Notes: generated by a model from the sequence alone, not told the origin. Counted from the stretch's first letter, positions 23,187 to 37,030 are shown. The stretch is 64,000 nt of DNA from Blasia pusilla (GCA_050084515.1 CM114271.1:45136001-45200000); one strand, 5' to 3'. A program made the numbers and translations.

Positions 23187-25010
23187 TTGCTTAAGAGGAT
23201 TATTTAAGATTTAAACTCAACAGAAAGAGGAGATATTTTCATGGCTTCATCATGAATAGTCTATAAGCTTTCCCCATTACTTTGATTACGGTATCCATAA
23301 ATGATTTCTCCTCTTACTCCCACAATTTAGTATTATAGGGAGGTTGGTTGGTTGCATGATTTTTTTGAACCTCTTTACCTCTAAGAATTAATTTGCTTTC
23401 TTGGGCTTCTTTGGGCCCAAATCATATTAAAAGTGTACTTTGTATCATTAGATGTACTTGGGCACTTTTGATTCTATTACTCTGGCTAGGAAGACTGTCA
23501 TTTAGGGAATCTTCTACTCAACTTGGTACCAATGCTAGTCTTGGTTATCCCAGTTGGTTTTCAATATCATTATACCACTCCAATATGTTTTCTTCTCAAC
23601 CACACTTTCACATTAAAGAATATGAGGAAGATCATATTTTGAAGTTCTTCTTGAGACTAAGGAAGCACAAGTAAATAAAAGAACAAGAACAACAACTCCC
23701 ACTCGAATACCTAGTACACTATCCTCTATTTTTCTATGATAGGGAGTAGATAAGATATTGCAGAGAGAAGGATAGTGGAGGCATCCTCGGACCACTCCTT
23801 GTAGGATGTCTTTTACCAATTCTGTACAAACCATATTCAAATGTACTTTCTCCACCATTCTCCACATTTTCCTTCTAAGCCAAGTCTTCAATAAGCTATA
23901 TATGTTTAGTCATGACGCCACCAGGTGGTAAATGCCTACTTGATCTCCAAGAAGAAATTGTATGTGGACCTCCTCCCTTTTTTCCTACCTAAGACAAATT
24001 TTATAGAAGGCAAAGATGTAATCTATCTATCCTTTAGCATATCGATCGAAAACTTGCCTTCCTCGCTTGATGACAATATTGTTTTCTATGTGCATGGAGG
24101 TTTGATGTATGTGGAGACAACAAAAGAGCTTCTTGGGTATGCCCAACAATATAATCCTCAAGTAACTTCCAACATCTTTGCATTCACCCTTCTTGCAAAG
24201 GCTCACAATATCTCCTTTGTAGAATGCCACCTTTGTGGAATAACGACTACATCAAATTGAAGAAACTCATGAGAGAACAAGCCATAGTGAAGTCTCCATA
24301 TTTCAATGATTCATTCATAAACTCATCCTAATTGGGCGCTATGTGGTTCTCAAGCTAAAAAGAAACCAATCTTTTCATGGATTGCTCAACTCAACCTCAT
24401 CATCCATGAAGTAACATTGGATCATGAAAACATCCTCCAATACTTTCTAAAAGTCTTACTCTTTAAGACAACTTTGATGTGGTTTCTTGCCTAACTCCCA
24501 ATAGTGGTCTTCTAACATATATCTGGTCTATTTATCAAGTGTCGCCATCACATTGTCTTTTCTGTTCAATGCCTTAACATCAGTTTTGTCTCTTTCCATA
24601 GTGGATTTTGCACATATATCCATCCACGTATAGGTTTTATGGTTCACAAAAAAGTTGACATTGATAGATATATAAATTTCTTGGTTCATTTTTTTCTTAA
24701 GTCTAGTTTGCTTGCGTATAACCATATACTCTACCTATAAGGTTTCACAGTATTTTACATGGGCACATGTGGCTTACACTTCTCTTTATTTAGCAATGAT
24801 TGCCTTGAATTCGAGGGACCGCCATTTTACGGCTATATTACAGATCATAAGTTTCGCTATAGTAATCTCAACAATATTTGTCATCCCAAACTCTCACCAT
24901 GCTTGTACCACATCCACAAAAAATTCTTGTCAACCCAAAGGTCTTCAAGGTAGATTCAATAAAAAGTGTGAAATATCCAAGATTGCACAAAAATGGACAT
25001 GCCCTATAGG
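23187..25010. other. AT-rich DNA with one unrecognised open frame
   Basis: A 112-codon plus-strand frame at 23925-24260 (MVNAYLISKKKLYVDLLPFF...) looks protein-like in its middle (IEGKDVIYLSFSISIENLP), but I recognise no family and it has no clear neighbours. It may be a shard of a transposon gene. Otherwise nothing supportable. Confidence 0.3.
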
Positions 25011-25265
25011 TCCCCTATCCGGGTTTCTTTTTGTATCCCAAGTATCCACGCACGAATAGGTGCGGGCTTGGATTAAGAGGCCCTCATCGAGCCCACACAT
25101 GGCCCATGTCGACCCCGCACGAGTCCACCCTAAGCCCCCACTGGCCAACTGCTTGCGCAGGCTCCAAGCCTACCTAGTATGGGCCATGTGGGCTACAAAA
25201 AAGATGGCACCAATGGGCATCGAGTTCCTGAACTCGATGTGGGAACATTGCGGGATGGCCAAAGA
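25011..25265. repeat. GC-rich block with inverted repeats
   Basis: A sharply GC-rich island in AT-rich DNA. AGCCCACACATGGCCCA (25090-25106) pairs with TGGGCCATGTGGGCT (25180-25194) apart from a 2-bp bulge, and 25218-25239 is a perfect 10-bp hairpin (CATCGAGTTC / GAACTCGATG). It is probably a MITE; the outer boundaries are not clear. Confidence 0.55.
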
Positions 25266-26512
25266 TGGATCTACATTAAGGGTGGAATGAGTGCGAGTAG
25301 TAGGGTAGTTCCTAAACAAACCACAATGATCCATGATTATAAAGGGTGCTAGGCCTTGAAGGAGTATCTAATATCATCGACACTCCAAGGAAATCCCTTA
25401 GAAGATGTAGAAATCCAGCTCTAATATCTCCTCTAATATTCCAAAATATAGAATGTCCCCTTTGAAAATGTTTGTGTTGTGTTTGGATGCTCACAACTCT
25501 TGCTCAAAAGTGCAACATAATCTGCTATCTTGAGTTTGTATATGTCCACCTCTATATTCTCGCAATTCTCAAGACCTATCTCCTTTTTAATCTCCCATCT
25601 TCCCATGAATCTCGAGATAAAGTTAGAAAAATATCTTATTTTCCTATGATTGCATGAAAATTATGGTCCTCATTTCTTGGGTGCCTCTATAGAGTTAAGC
25701 ATTTCGCAAATGAGCCAACAGCCCGTATATGGCTACCTTGAGATTAGGTGATACTCATCTATGTATTGGTATGGATAGTAGGTCATACATTAGTTGATGG
25801 AGATCATGGGTAATAAGTCCTTTATCACAATTTCTTGCATCATCATATAGACAAGTTGTTCATAAATATATAATATATCCTATGGGCATCTAAGCCAAGG
25901 TAAGTCATTCACCCAAAATTCATCGCTCCACTCTATTCAAAACTCATGGTGGAGGTGGCCTATGTACCCTACTATCTTCCCCTTCAACCAACCGGACCTC
26001 CAAGTCCATATCCATCTCTCTACATGCTTGTTTATAGGAGTTTGTGCCTTTGACCAAAAACATTAGTACATCGACAAGGGCATCACATTACCTTTAGATA
26101 GGATCCTCAAGGTGTTGGATCAACACGCCCTACATGTTTTAGAGGCAAACCACAAGCTCATGTAAGAAGAAACATCAACTCATCCATACACAAGTAAATG
26201 TTTCAATGTCCTCAAGATTTCCTAATATCAAAGTAATGACATGTACTCAAACTCCAATGGGGAAATATATTGAGGCACCACTCTTGATTTATTTTTGAAC
26301 AAGTATGAGTTATCTAACCCCTACATACAATCTTCATGTGTCGACCAATCCAAGTATGTCGCAGTAGATAGGACATTAATGAGCTCTCTTGTCGTATCCA
26401 ACCTCATGGCACGCTCGCGGAGAAAATATTCATTCCACATGAGTATATGATGGTCCTCAATTCTCTATCATAAAATCCCTCCAACCAAGGTCTATAAGCT
26501 AGACATAATACA
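25266..26512. other. AT-rich DNA, nothing recognised
   Basis: No protein family, RNA gene or clear repeat structure seen on either strand. Confidence 0.4.
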
Positions 26513-28592
26513 CCACTACATTCACAACTATCTTGCAAGTGCTAAGTGTTGCAATTTAGTGGCAATATATAGATAAAAATAGCTACAACATAGTCACAAG
26601 TTTGCAATTGGGTCACTCATAAGACAATCGCAAGATCACATTTTTGAATCACATGTTGTGACTTCCTCTCTAGGTAGTCACAATGTATGATTCTAAAAAC
26701 TCTAAAGCATGATTTTTTTTTACAATCGAAACTCAATCGCAAGACAGTCATAAGTAGCCGCAAAGTGGCCGCAATGCAATTACAAGGACTCAAATAGTAC
26801 TCATAACATAGTCAATTTTTTGCAAATGACATGTCGTTCATGTTGTGAAATGGGTTATTTTTTTAAATAAATTAATAGAATTCCATTGCATTACCAAATT
26901 CAAATTCATATTTGAACACATGCAACACTTGTCAAAATGGATTTATATACAAATGAATTTACAAAATGGACATACGCATGGAGTTAATCTTATCTACATT
27001 GTGGTCTTGCACCTTACGTGCCACACAGACAAGGTTGTGCTAAATCCATAGATGGTCCAACAACTAAAGAGCATGTGACTATCCACGGATGGTACCGCTA
27101 CTACTTGGCCTATGGATGCTACTAGAAGATTCCATGTGGTGCCTATTATGAATAGGTCCATCAGATCTACTAGGTCTGCTACTTGAGGATAAAGTTTTGT
27201 TATGCCTAAGTGCAACTACTAGCTCAATGAGGCATCTCTTGTGATCGTATGCATACGAGCACGAGACTCCTCTTCCTCGTTGTACAAGACTTTGTGCTAA
27301 TCCAAATGGTCAGATTCAACAATTGGATCCGACTAAAGTAATGCAAGCACACATTCAATCGGATGAGGCATCCCATGTTGCACAATACGCCCCACTAGGT
27401 GTCATTAGTATCACAAACCTGCAAATGACCTAAAAAATGGACTTTAACATAGATATTTTCGTGTTAGTAACTTACTATGGATGCTATAACATCTTGGTTA
27501 AGAAGACGTCATCTCTAGTCTTCCAACCTTCCCTCACATCATCTATTATCTGGAGAGTTGGGTACTATCCATACTTCTCAAACAACACAAAACACTCCCA
27601 CATAGTTAGTTAACCTTCATACATTGTAAAAGTGCTAAAAGGAGTTCTCATAACTACATATCTAAATGCATTTTCTCCTCCTTAGTCTAAAATCTCCAAC
27701 TAGGCCCAACTCTGAACTCCCTATGAAGAAGTGCCACCTACAAAGCGCAATTGTTGTTGGTAGGTGTTGTCATATCTAACACCCACATCAAACTCTCCTC
27801 TACTCCCTTTTAAGCCAACCTCACCACCTCGCGCTCCCTTGAAGTCACCATACGAAGTATACCTCCAGATTTTGCTTTCCATACACTCCAGAGATATTTT
27901 CATGCCATTCTAGAACTCCATGGTAGTAAAGTTTCAAATATTCACTAAATATGTGGTGTCATATTGAGTCACACGTTGATAACTAACATGTGTTACACAT
28001 AGACACCTTCCTACACACAAAGCAAAGTAACTTCTTTTCTATCAGCATCCAAGAACCCAGAAGTGAACATGAGGCTCCTCAAGGCCTCTAGCTCTCACAT
28101 GCTCTCACTCCACCAGGGGTGCCACTATTTGCCTCCCCGGATGTAGCTTGCCCACCATCACTACTCTCCAATCCCACCCTTACATTGTTCCCTTGCACAA
28201 TGGAACTATAGCTGCAAGAACAAAAATACGGCGACAAAACTCCTCCTACCACACTTGCATAAATACCTTCATAGGTGTAGTGTTGGATTCAAGGATTGAA
28301 TCCAAAACACTAGACACAAAATATGGAGCATCATGTTGATCCAACCTCTAACTCTAGGTCAAAGGAACCCCCATGTGAACTATGGCCTCTAAAAAAGGGG
28401 CATAACTATCCATCCATGTTGGATCCCCATAACTACTTCCTTGCGATTGTGGGTACTCCCGAAATCCTCATAAAAAATTATATTTGTGGCTTGCGAGAAG
28501 CTGCAACGTAGTCGCACCATGGACCGTTAATCGGAAAAAAAAATTTCAGAGGAGCGCGTGCTAAGAGTCACACAATAATCGCATCATAGTGG
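26513..28592. mobile_element. Possible CACTA-like element
   Basis: The left edge begins CACTACATTCACAACTATC and the right edge ends ATCGCATCATAGTG. Both edges are rich in short subterminal words such as TAGTCACAA, AATCGCAAG, GCCGCAAAG and GTAGTCGCAC, as is typical of En/Spm-type ends. The terminal repeats match only over about 7 bases, no 3-bp target duplication is visible and no transposase is recognisable, so this is tentative. Confidence 0.3.
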
Positions 28593-30265
28593 CAAATTGC
28601 ATCCATCTACTCTATTTTAGCCTTTTCAACCCCATTTTCACACACTATCCCATCTCCCATCTCCCCATCACCTTCTTTGCCCATAAAGTGTTCCTTGTTG
28701 TTAGATATGATGTTGCGACCTAGAAGGACACGGGGATTTTTTATTTTGTGTTTACAAGAGGCGGCTCTCGAATGCATATCTAGATAGTCTGGAAGATTGA
28801 TCCAATGACTTATCTCCATTCGTAATGCAAGTTTTTCTCTTGACTAATTGGTTGTATGTGACATTCAAACTCAACTTGAGGGAGAGGTATATTGTACCTA
28901 TTTGTTACACTCTCTATTTGGGATCGATTGCACAAGGGAAAATGATATAATCTATATGGAGCTTGTGCCCAAAATGCATTTTTGTCCCTCCTCTCATCAA
29001 ATTTTATTGGACGGAACAAGAGCTTATCTCCATCACTCTCAATGTTCCATGCTCTCTTCTCTAAAACATGAAACTAAAAACCACAATGCTTGTTGTTAAC
29101 AATTGAGCCTTTGGCCGCTACTCTGTGCGACAATGAAGATTCTCCCCTCAAGCTCACGCATGAATGATGATAAACCTCCGGCTCTTGGGTTTAGATCGAT
29201 TGATCAATGGACAGAAAATTATTACATAACGGATAAAACATTAAAAGTGCAAGTGAAAGACATAAAGATGTGCAATTTTTTTGGCTTGAATCTGAAACCA
29301 CATACGAAAATCTGACAAAATTGCACTTGTATTCAAAAGTGCAAGTGAAAGCAATAAAGATGTGATATTATTTGATAGTATGCATACAAGAGGACAAACC
29401 TAGCCCTCACCAAAAATATGGCTAAGGAAATATACACATTTATGATTTTGACAAATGAGGGAGGGGAACTTATGGATTGTATGCTTGCCTTAGTTTTCAT
29501 GTGTGGGACTTCCGTGTGGTCGCTGCCCCTTTATAGCTTGCCTACCCTCCATCTTCAGCCTTCTCTATCCTCCACCACTTTCTTCTCCAAATTATAGAAC
29601 TTCCAACATATATTTGTATTCTACATAGGTTCGTGTGCTCTCTCCAACACTATGTGTCTCCCTCATAGTGTTGAAAAAACTTTGAATACTAATATAACAT
29701 CTGTCCCAAATAGAACAAGCTGAAAATCAAATCAAATAATATCAACAAAGGCTATGAGAAGTTGGCGTTAGCCCTTTTCTTGAAGATGTAGCATAGGAAT
29801 TATCTGGCAAGTGGCTTCACTTCTTATAAAAGCCCACTTTCCCTAAAAATTACCACCTTGTCCTCAAACATTAGTATAGTTGAAGAACCCCCTTGGAAGG
29901 GACAAAGAAAAAACCAAAGAAGGATAGAAAACCCCTCTTCCCTTTGTCTCCTTGTCTCCTCCTCCCTCTCTTTTCCATTCCCTGTATGACGCACCCCTCT
30001 TCCCCTTAGTCTTTGTCTTGTCCTATCTCCCGTTCTATGTTCTTCCCCTCCATGATACCTCTCCCCTCTATTTGTTTGCTCTCTGGCCCTTCTCCAACTT
30101 TGTGTTTGTGCTTTGACCCCTCTCCTCAATTGTGTTTGTCATATCTCCCCTCCACGGAGCCCAAGGGCTCCTTTTCCGTTTCCCTTTTTTGTTCTTCTCG
30201 ATGAGCACAACTTTTAATTGATGACTTAGTACACGTAAATACGTGTAGGTACAATTTTACATAAC
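28593..30265. other. AT-rich DNA, nothing recognised
   Basis: Short open frames only. 29824-30129 on the minus strand is Arg/Glu-rich low-complexity sequence from a pyrimidine-rich tract and is not convincing as a gene. Confidence 0.4.
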
Positions 30266-30296
30266 ACTAGTGAGAACGCCCATGCAATGCATGGGC
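30266..30296 (-). mobile_element. Helitron 3' terminus
   Basis: On the minus strand GCCCATGCA-T-TGCATGGGC forms a 9-bp hairpin, followed by GTTCTCACTAG|T. Hairpin, about 7-base spacer, CTAG and a following T are the classical Helitron 3' signature. The body would extend to the right. No Rep/helicase sequence is recognisable next to it, so it may be a non-autonomous copy. Confidence 0.65.
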
Positions 30297-31978
30297 ATAG
30301 ATAGTAGAGTAGTTTTTTCTTTGATAGTTTAATAGGCACCTTTGAAAGAGGAGGTGAGTTTCTACTCTCGGGTGAAACTTTTGGTCACCTTAGCTTCTCA
30401 CCTCCTCTCGCACACCTTTATTTGTCTACTCCCAAGAAATATCACTCACTCTATGGAGGATCCACTACATCCGGGAGAGTAGAAACCCACCTCCTCTTTC
30501 ATAGATGCCTTCCATAACGACAATTTATTCACTTCTTGTAATAAATTATTATTTTTTCTCCCTACTCGTAGTAACCCCTTTAATGGTAGAGATTACAAAT
30601 TAACAAAAATGAGAAAAGTAATTATTTATCTTCTTTGAGATGAAGTAAAATTTTCCTTTTGGTCAGGATTTTGAATGGCGTACATTAATCTAATATTTAC
30701 ACTTTTAACACATTCCAAAAGCTGGAACACATGACGACTTCCTTGTTTCCAAAAGCTGTCTTGTCTAAAAAAAAACATTTCCATGAGAAAAAAAAGAAAT
30801 ATCTCTAGGGTGGAACACAACTTCCCACTTTATACCCTACGGACTTTACACATAAGGCTCTACACTTATGTGCATATAGATGCCTTTATAATTAATAGGC
30901 ATGTAAAGTTACCAATCCTCACAAACTATTTATATATTTAAGCAAAAGACTTTTGTTTTACTAGAGAGGGTTTGTATTAAAAAATGTTAGTCCCATTTGC
31001 CTACGTTCGGATCATTTTCGTTACATTTTTTCAATTCACTTAGTGGAACATGAATCTCTTCCCGTAGAACAGTTTGGACTGCATATCGGAAAAGTCTAAT
31101 GTTGGAAACTATCTGAATGAATCCCGAAAGAAATAAATTATTTTAAAATAAAAATAAAAAAACTAGAAACTTCTGTGGCTTTAGGGAAAAGCACCAAATC
31201 TTGTTCCCTGCCTCCGTCCGTCTGTATTCCGTATAGCTTTGTCCGACCAGAAAGTGACCATAACTCCCGGACTTTTATGGGGTGGGTGGTATTGGAATGG
31301 AAGAAACCATACTCACCACATGCTTTGAAAAACAGCATCTGTTGTAGGTATGCGACTAAAGGTTACTAAAGGTGTACCCTCAACAGAAAGCTCCAACTCA
31401 TCAACCGTAGCCCCAATGGCGACTTCAGTGGCGACTGTAGACAGTAGCGTTCACGCCGGCTTTAGCATACAGGCGGAGCTTTCTTTTATTTATTTATTTA
31501 TTTAAATTCTTTTTTTAATTAAGCATCTCTCTAGGAAATTTTTCGATTAGAGGAAAGAATTATTTTTTATTCTATGATATTATTATTTAATGGTTAAAAG
31601 AGACAAGTCATGTCCACTTTCTTATTAGAAACTAAGAAAGAGTGGACTCCCATTCCGATAATATCACATGTATCCTCCCTCTCACAAATGCGAATTATCA
31701 TTCTCATGGTAGCGAAGAAAGTACAGAAAATACTCAATTTACATTCAGTAGGTATTTTTTTAATGTATGCTTGAAAAAATAGAGTGTCATGGCCCATAGT
31801 AAAGCTTGCTGTATATGAATCTATTTTTTTGGCCGATCCAAGTTATCCAACTGATTGCAAGTCTTGGGTTGCCTTTTAATTGGTTGCAAGTTTTGTGATG
31901 CCTTTTCGACCTTGGAGGACCCTTCTCTAATTTGGTATTTGATATCGTGATCTTTATGAGATTGAATATTGTTACATC
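30297..31978. other. AT-rich DNA, nothing recognised
   Basis: Contains a short (TTTA)n run near 31486-31504. No gene family recognised. Confidence 0.4.
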
Positions 31979-32330
31979 ATAGAAAGTCGACAAGTAGAGT
32001 TCTATTGTCTCGCCGACGTAGAGAGTCAACGGGTTTTTGGGCATAACTTTTTCTTGAGGTATCACATGACTTTTTTGACAACTTAGTTAAATCGGAATCA
32101 TGGTTGAAAGTGGAGTTGGATGTGTGAATTATTTTTAATCCAAATCTTTTTTGACATCTTGGTGTGCATGTATGGGTGTATTTTTGTCCGTGTACAGATT
32201 TTTCCTATGTGTTTGAAGGATTTTTTGTATGGAGATGTGATCAATGATGTGTATGCATACAATAACATGGAAACAAATAGATAGTAGTTACATATGAGAT
32301 AAACAAACTGCATATGAAAGCAACTAGTTT
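31979..32330 (+). repeat. LTR fragment of the A/B/C Gypsy family
   Basis: TAGAGTTCTATTGTCTCG...GAGAGTCAACGGG matches the element C LTR interior near 8160. Sequence at about 32150-32290 (GGTGTGCATGTATGGG ... GATGTGATCAATGATGTG) matches the terminal unit of that LTR. The promoter-bearing middle is mostly missing. Strongly decayed. Confidence 0.5.
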
Positions 32331-34750
32331 GAAACTAAGAGCACCGTGCTTATGGCGATTTGAGAGTTTGATCGGAATAGAATTATGTGAGCCAACATCT
32401 AGAAGTTTGAATGTAGATGAGATATATCAAATAGTTCAAGTCACGAAAAGAAATGCATTCTAGAATTGAAATTTCGCCTTTATTGATATTGAATATGTCC
32501 TCTGCTCATATTCAATTTGTCCTTTGTTGAATTTGGTATAATCTCTTCTCATTAGACAAGAGTACATTTTGGGTTCTAGAATGACCAAAGTGTACACCAT
32601 GAATAAAAATAACTGAAAGGAAGGTAAATTCCCCCCTTTTAAGTAGTCTTGATGCTTCGAGGTAGTCGTTTGAAAATCCAAACTTCTAACGAGTACCACA
32701 ACCCATAGGAAATTCCTCTACGAGCACCTTGGTTGAAAGATTTCACCTACAGTCCCCGAATATTCTAACAATAGTCATCATGTGATCTATGGCCATTAGA
32801 AATCCAATAGTATAAATGTAGATATTTTACTTTTCATGCAAAATCTCTTTCCCATAGAAAATTCGTATGTTTCTAGAAAGCCATTTTTGTCTCCATGTTT
32901 TAGAATATGGAATTTTTGACACATATTAAATGGATTTCAAATGTGTGAATCTCTTTGAAGCACGCAAATAGAACTTAAACAAAATTGTAGTGAGGATTCC
33001 TTTTTTAAGCATTATAACAAGATCTACAAAAGGGCATTTGTCATGAGGAGAACGGCCCTATTCGCAAATGAATGATGGAAGCACATGTTTTGAGGGAGGC
33101 TTGCTTTTTTTTTTATGCCTTATGGCCTAGAGAGACACAACACATATTATGAAGGGAGAACCCTGTTTCCAAAGGCCCACCTTTGGTTAATAGTGTAGAC
33201 TAGTAATTCATTGCTTTTGCGATGTATTGGTTTAGATGGTCTTAAATGGAAAAAAAATCCATGTGGAGGCTGATAATGTGAAGACATTGGGCAAGCATTG
33301 AATTCATAAATTTTAACAATAAAATAGAAAATATTAATATTAGTGAGTTTTTTCTTGAATAGTAAAATAATGGATCTCTACACTTTCTTTGAAACAAAAT
33401 TCCCTTATTAATCAAGGAAATAATTAAGTTATCTTTATATTTTCTAATCCTCTTATATTACTCAAGGAAAGAAATACCTCAACTTTATCAAAAAATGATT
33501 CAAGAATATATTTAAGATTTTCCTCCCAAACAAGATTGAAAATTAAAAGTAATGTAGAAAGAAAGTCTCTCTCATCATTTTGACAAATACTTCATGTCTC
33601 GTCATTCTCATTATCCTTTTTAAGAATTTTCCAAAACATTTATTCATTTTCCATCCAAGCTAAACTAGAAAATTGAAAATTTTAACTCTTTTTTTAAATG
33701 AACCTTTAATCCAATAAATTTTGTTTTTAAAAGGAGAAATGATAATGAAGGACACTAAGGATGCTTTCGTGGAGATTGGAAATATTTTAAACAATCTAAT
33801 TTAAATTTATGCTAGCAATTGAGGATGGGTTTAACGCCCTTCATCGTGTTGAAAGCTGTAATTTTAAAGGGGGAGTCAAATTAAGGAAGGAAGAGGAGGG
33901 AATTAAGTTAAGGGGAGGGGAGAGGAGAGTACATATAAGGACAAGGGAGTCAGAGAGGGGAAAGGCAGATTTTTTTATAAATATTCTTCAAATATATTTT
34001 CTCTAGCATGGGCAACACTGTAGTTTAAGATAATTATGTAATTTTAATTAAAAAGTTAAACTTTAAATTTAAAACTTACACTAAAATGTTTTTTTAATAA
34101 AAGGAAAAATCATGAATTAATCGAAAAGTAAAATTTTCTCCTTAAACTTACTTTTCAATTTAGTATGAGGGTAAATTAAAAGGAGATAGGATAGGTGGCA
34201 TTCATTCATAGGCTTAATGCAAATAATGGTACCATTATCTTCTACATAAAAGGAGCCCACGATAATTTCATAACATTAGTGTGTTCTCATTCCATATGCG
34301 AGATTAAATTATCTCTCAAAACAAGAATCAAGCCTTAGAATTATTAAATATCATTTAAAATAAAGGCGAACAATCCTAGTGACAGGAAGTGCCAATTGTC
34401 AAAAGACACTCTCCCTTTACATGTGGTGTGTTTGTCTGATTCGGGTAAAGTTCGGTATCCGTGCCTAATGGATTTTGGAGAAGGCCAATATCTACAAGTA
34501 TGCATTTCATTGTTTTCCTATCCTACAAAGATGGATGTCCACACTCCCATCTCACTCGCTCTCTTTCATGATGGAATGGGAAAGTGGAACCCGTTCTGAT
34601 GAATAAGCTTCCTATAAACTATAGTAGGCGAGTCCGCCTCGGGATTTTGGTGGTATGCATCTTTTCATCACATATGCAAGTCGACCGCGTGCGTTTGGAT
34701 ATGTGAGGTCATTGTATAATTGGCATGGTTGATTAGAACCTTGATTGCAA
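32331..34750. other. AT-rich DNA, nothing recognised
   Basis: Short open frames only. The 33809-34006 frame is a purine-rich Gly/Glu/Arg tract and is unlikely to be coding. Confidence 0.4.
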
Positions 34751-34751
34751 G

Positions 34752-34782
34752 ACTAGTAAGGCGCTCATGCGATGCACACAAG
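34752..34782 (-). mobile_element. Helitron 3' terminus of the helicase-bearing copy
   Basis: On the minus strand a degenerate hairpin (GTGTGCATCGCATGAGCGC) is followed by CTTACTAG|T. It lies about 170 bp downstream of the helicase C-terminus and in the same direction, exactly where an autonomous Helitron should end. Confidence 0.6.
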
Positions 34783-34929
34783 AGGTTAAGAGTTTTATTT
34801 TGGTAAGTTGCTAACAATTTTGGACATACAAATCATGCTCAAGTGGGGTCTTTGCCCCAAATGCGTCACATGGTATGATCTCTATAAATTTTCTTCCATC
34901 CAAGTATTTCTTTTTACAATACATTTCAT

Positions 34930-37030
34930 GTAGAGTCACCTTCCTTATTTAAATGTTCATCACTTCGAATGGTAATGTGGATGGAACTTCTCTTCCCTTC
35001 TTTAGATAATGCTACGTACAATTGACCATGAGAAAATAGGGTACTAGGCAAGTAAAGATCAACCTTTTGCAAAATTTGACCTTTAGACTTATTAATAGTC
35101 ATAGTAAAAGTTGGCTAAATAGCGAATTGAAATCTACGTAAATCAAATCGCAAATTGGAGTAAAATGCAATTAATGGGATGCATGGAATAAAAACTTGAT
35201 CTCCAAGATTCTTCCATGTGATGATTTCAACATTTATGCAGTGTTGCATAAGTCCATGAATCACCAATCTAGTTCTGTTTGTTTGTCCATGTGATCCGTT
35301 CATGTTTTGTAAGAGCATGATTGGTGCACCAATCTAAAAGACAAGCGATGCGGAGATAGTCCAGAAGTCAAGCATGTGTTCAAAAATTCAATTCGATAGA
35401 TATGACTCATCCCCTCATTTGGAATAGAATCAGCGTTGAGCTTAATATGCTCATGTACACAATATGTATTGAATTGGTGAGATTAAGTAGTATTACTATC
35501 CAAGAAACCAAGACATGATATCTCCATTTATTTTGTGAACATCCTTATTTCTCGATGTCAAAATAGCCATGTCTCTCAAGAAATAAATTTCATGGAATCG
35601 GATATGAGAATTGTAATGGATCAAATCAATAAGATAGCATATTTTATTACTATTAGTGATAATTCCACATGATAATTGTATAAAGTCTTATCCCAAATAA
35701 GGATGCAAACGTACACGACCCTCTCCCACTTCCAATAATCAATCATAAAAATCTTGTTGTTAAATACGCAATTGACCTTCCAAACTTTGAACTTACATGT
35801 TTGTTGTCAACTTCATGACCTTTACATTAGACCAAAGACATGACTTGTTTATAGAGGCTTGGGCGATTGGCGACCAACCCCTCTGAAGAACAACAATAAA
35901 AACTTCACAAAAGTTACAACCAAATATCATGAATTTTCCACAATATGGTATTTGTTGTAGATCATCAGAGATTGTTCCCGTAATATATTATAAAGAGCGA
36001 TTCACAACCTTGAATGCATGACGATGAGCAATAGGTGTTTTTTCCCATACAATAAGCATCACATCACGGATGAAACGCGCTTTGTCACTATTGATTGAGA
36101 AACTACAAACGACTCAGGGAAGTAAATTAGAATTTGCAACACATGATCAACGTAAGAAATTGTATGCACTGATATAATTAGACGTAAGGCGGGTAATGAC
36201 ACTTACTTGCAAGTAGAGCTCTCATAAAGATTCATAGGGATCTTGAAGTGTGAATGGGCAATATGTTATCCATCTAACAATAGAGCAACTATTTCGGATG
36301 ATGCTACTGCCAAAATTATATCTCTTGCACTCCTTACACTTACAAGGAGAAGATTATATAAATATAGCTTTCTCATTCCACTTGGACCATCAATGAAATA
36401 TTTTTTTGGAGATGGTGGAGCATTCCTACATATTTTATCAAGCTCATGATATATAGAATCTTGTTCCTCCAAATATGAATGTGAACAAAGGCTTTGGAAA
36501 TTAGCTTGGGGCATGTTAGGAAAGTCAAACAGTCTCTTTCCTTGATCTTGTAAGTAATAGTGAACTTCCAAAAATGCAATATTGATCATAACATCATCAA
36601 AGGAAAGATTAGAAATTCCTATTTTCTCCAATGGAAAAGTTTTGAAAGGTGTTCAGATCATGGTTAGTTTCTTTAATGCTCAATAGAGGGTACTATTAGG
36701 AACAAAACGAAGTATTTAAGGAGTGATCGTGATGATTTCTTATCTCACATTGCTCCCATAAGAGATATTATATGAATGGAACCAAAAATGACTCCATAGC
36801 GAATGGAACCAAAAATGACTCCATAGTGTAGTAGCTAGTTGGGTCGGTGTGTTGTAAGCTAGAATAATTACAAATAGGTGGCAAAGTAAAGAACCCGTAC
36901 GGATCATAAAATCTTCCTCAAAGCAAGAGAACACTTCCCTATCAACCTCGAGAAGTCCCAATTGGATTGCAATCTCCTTGAATGTTAGACATAATACTCA
37001 ATCAATAGTTCTCAAACATTCGTATATATA
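34930..37030 (-). pseudogene. Broken Helitron helicase (Pif1-like part of RepHel)
   Basis: Helitron RepHel proteins drive rolling-circle transposition; this is the C-terminal Pif1-type helicase half. In order on the minus strand: CLRTID and TFKEIAIQLGLLEVDREVF at about 37015-36940, a typical pre-helicase segment; GSLLCHLFVIIL; the Walker A region at about 36360, here YFIDGPSGMRKLYLYN where GPGGTGKT is expected; LAVASSEIVALLL; then NGSHGQTNRTRLVI (about 35300-35250) and the last motif FTMTINKSKGQ...FSHGQLYVALSK (about 35090-34945). Stops and frameshifts separate these pieces, and the Walker lysine/threonine pair is lost. The Rep (HUH) half is not seen; a Gypsy element begins at 37.5 kb. A 27-bp internal duplication lies at 36774-36827. 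Confidence 0.8.
36774..36827. repeat. 27-bp tandem duplication inside the helicase remnant
   Basis: 36774-36800 and 36801-36827 are identical apart from the last base. They encode a doubled SLWSHFWFH segment on the minus strand, so the duplication kept the frame. Confidence 0.9.

Noticed and set aside
29824-30204. Arg/Glu-rich protein or its complement as a gene.
   Set aside because: The frame comes from a pyrimidine-rich low-complexity tract and lacks any domain.
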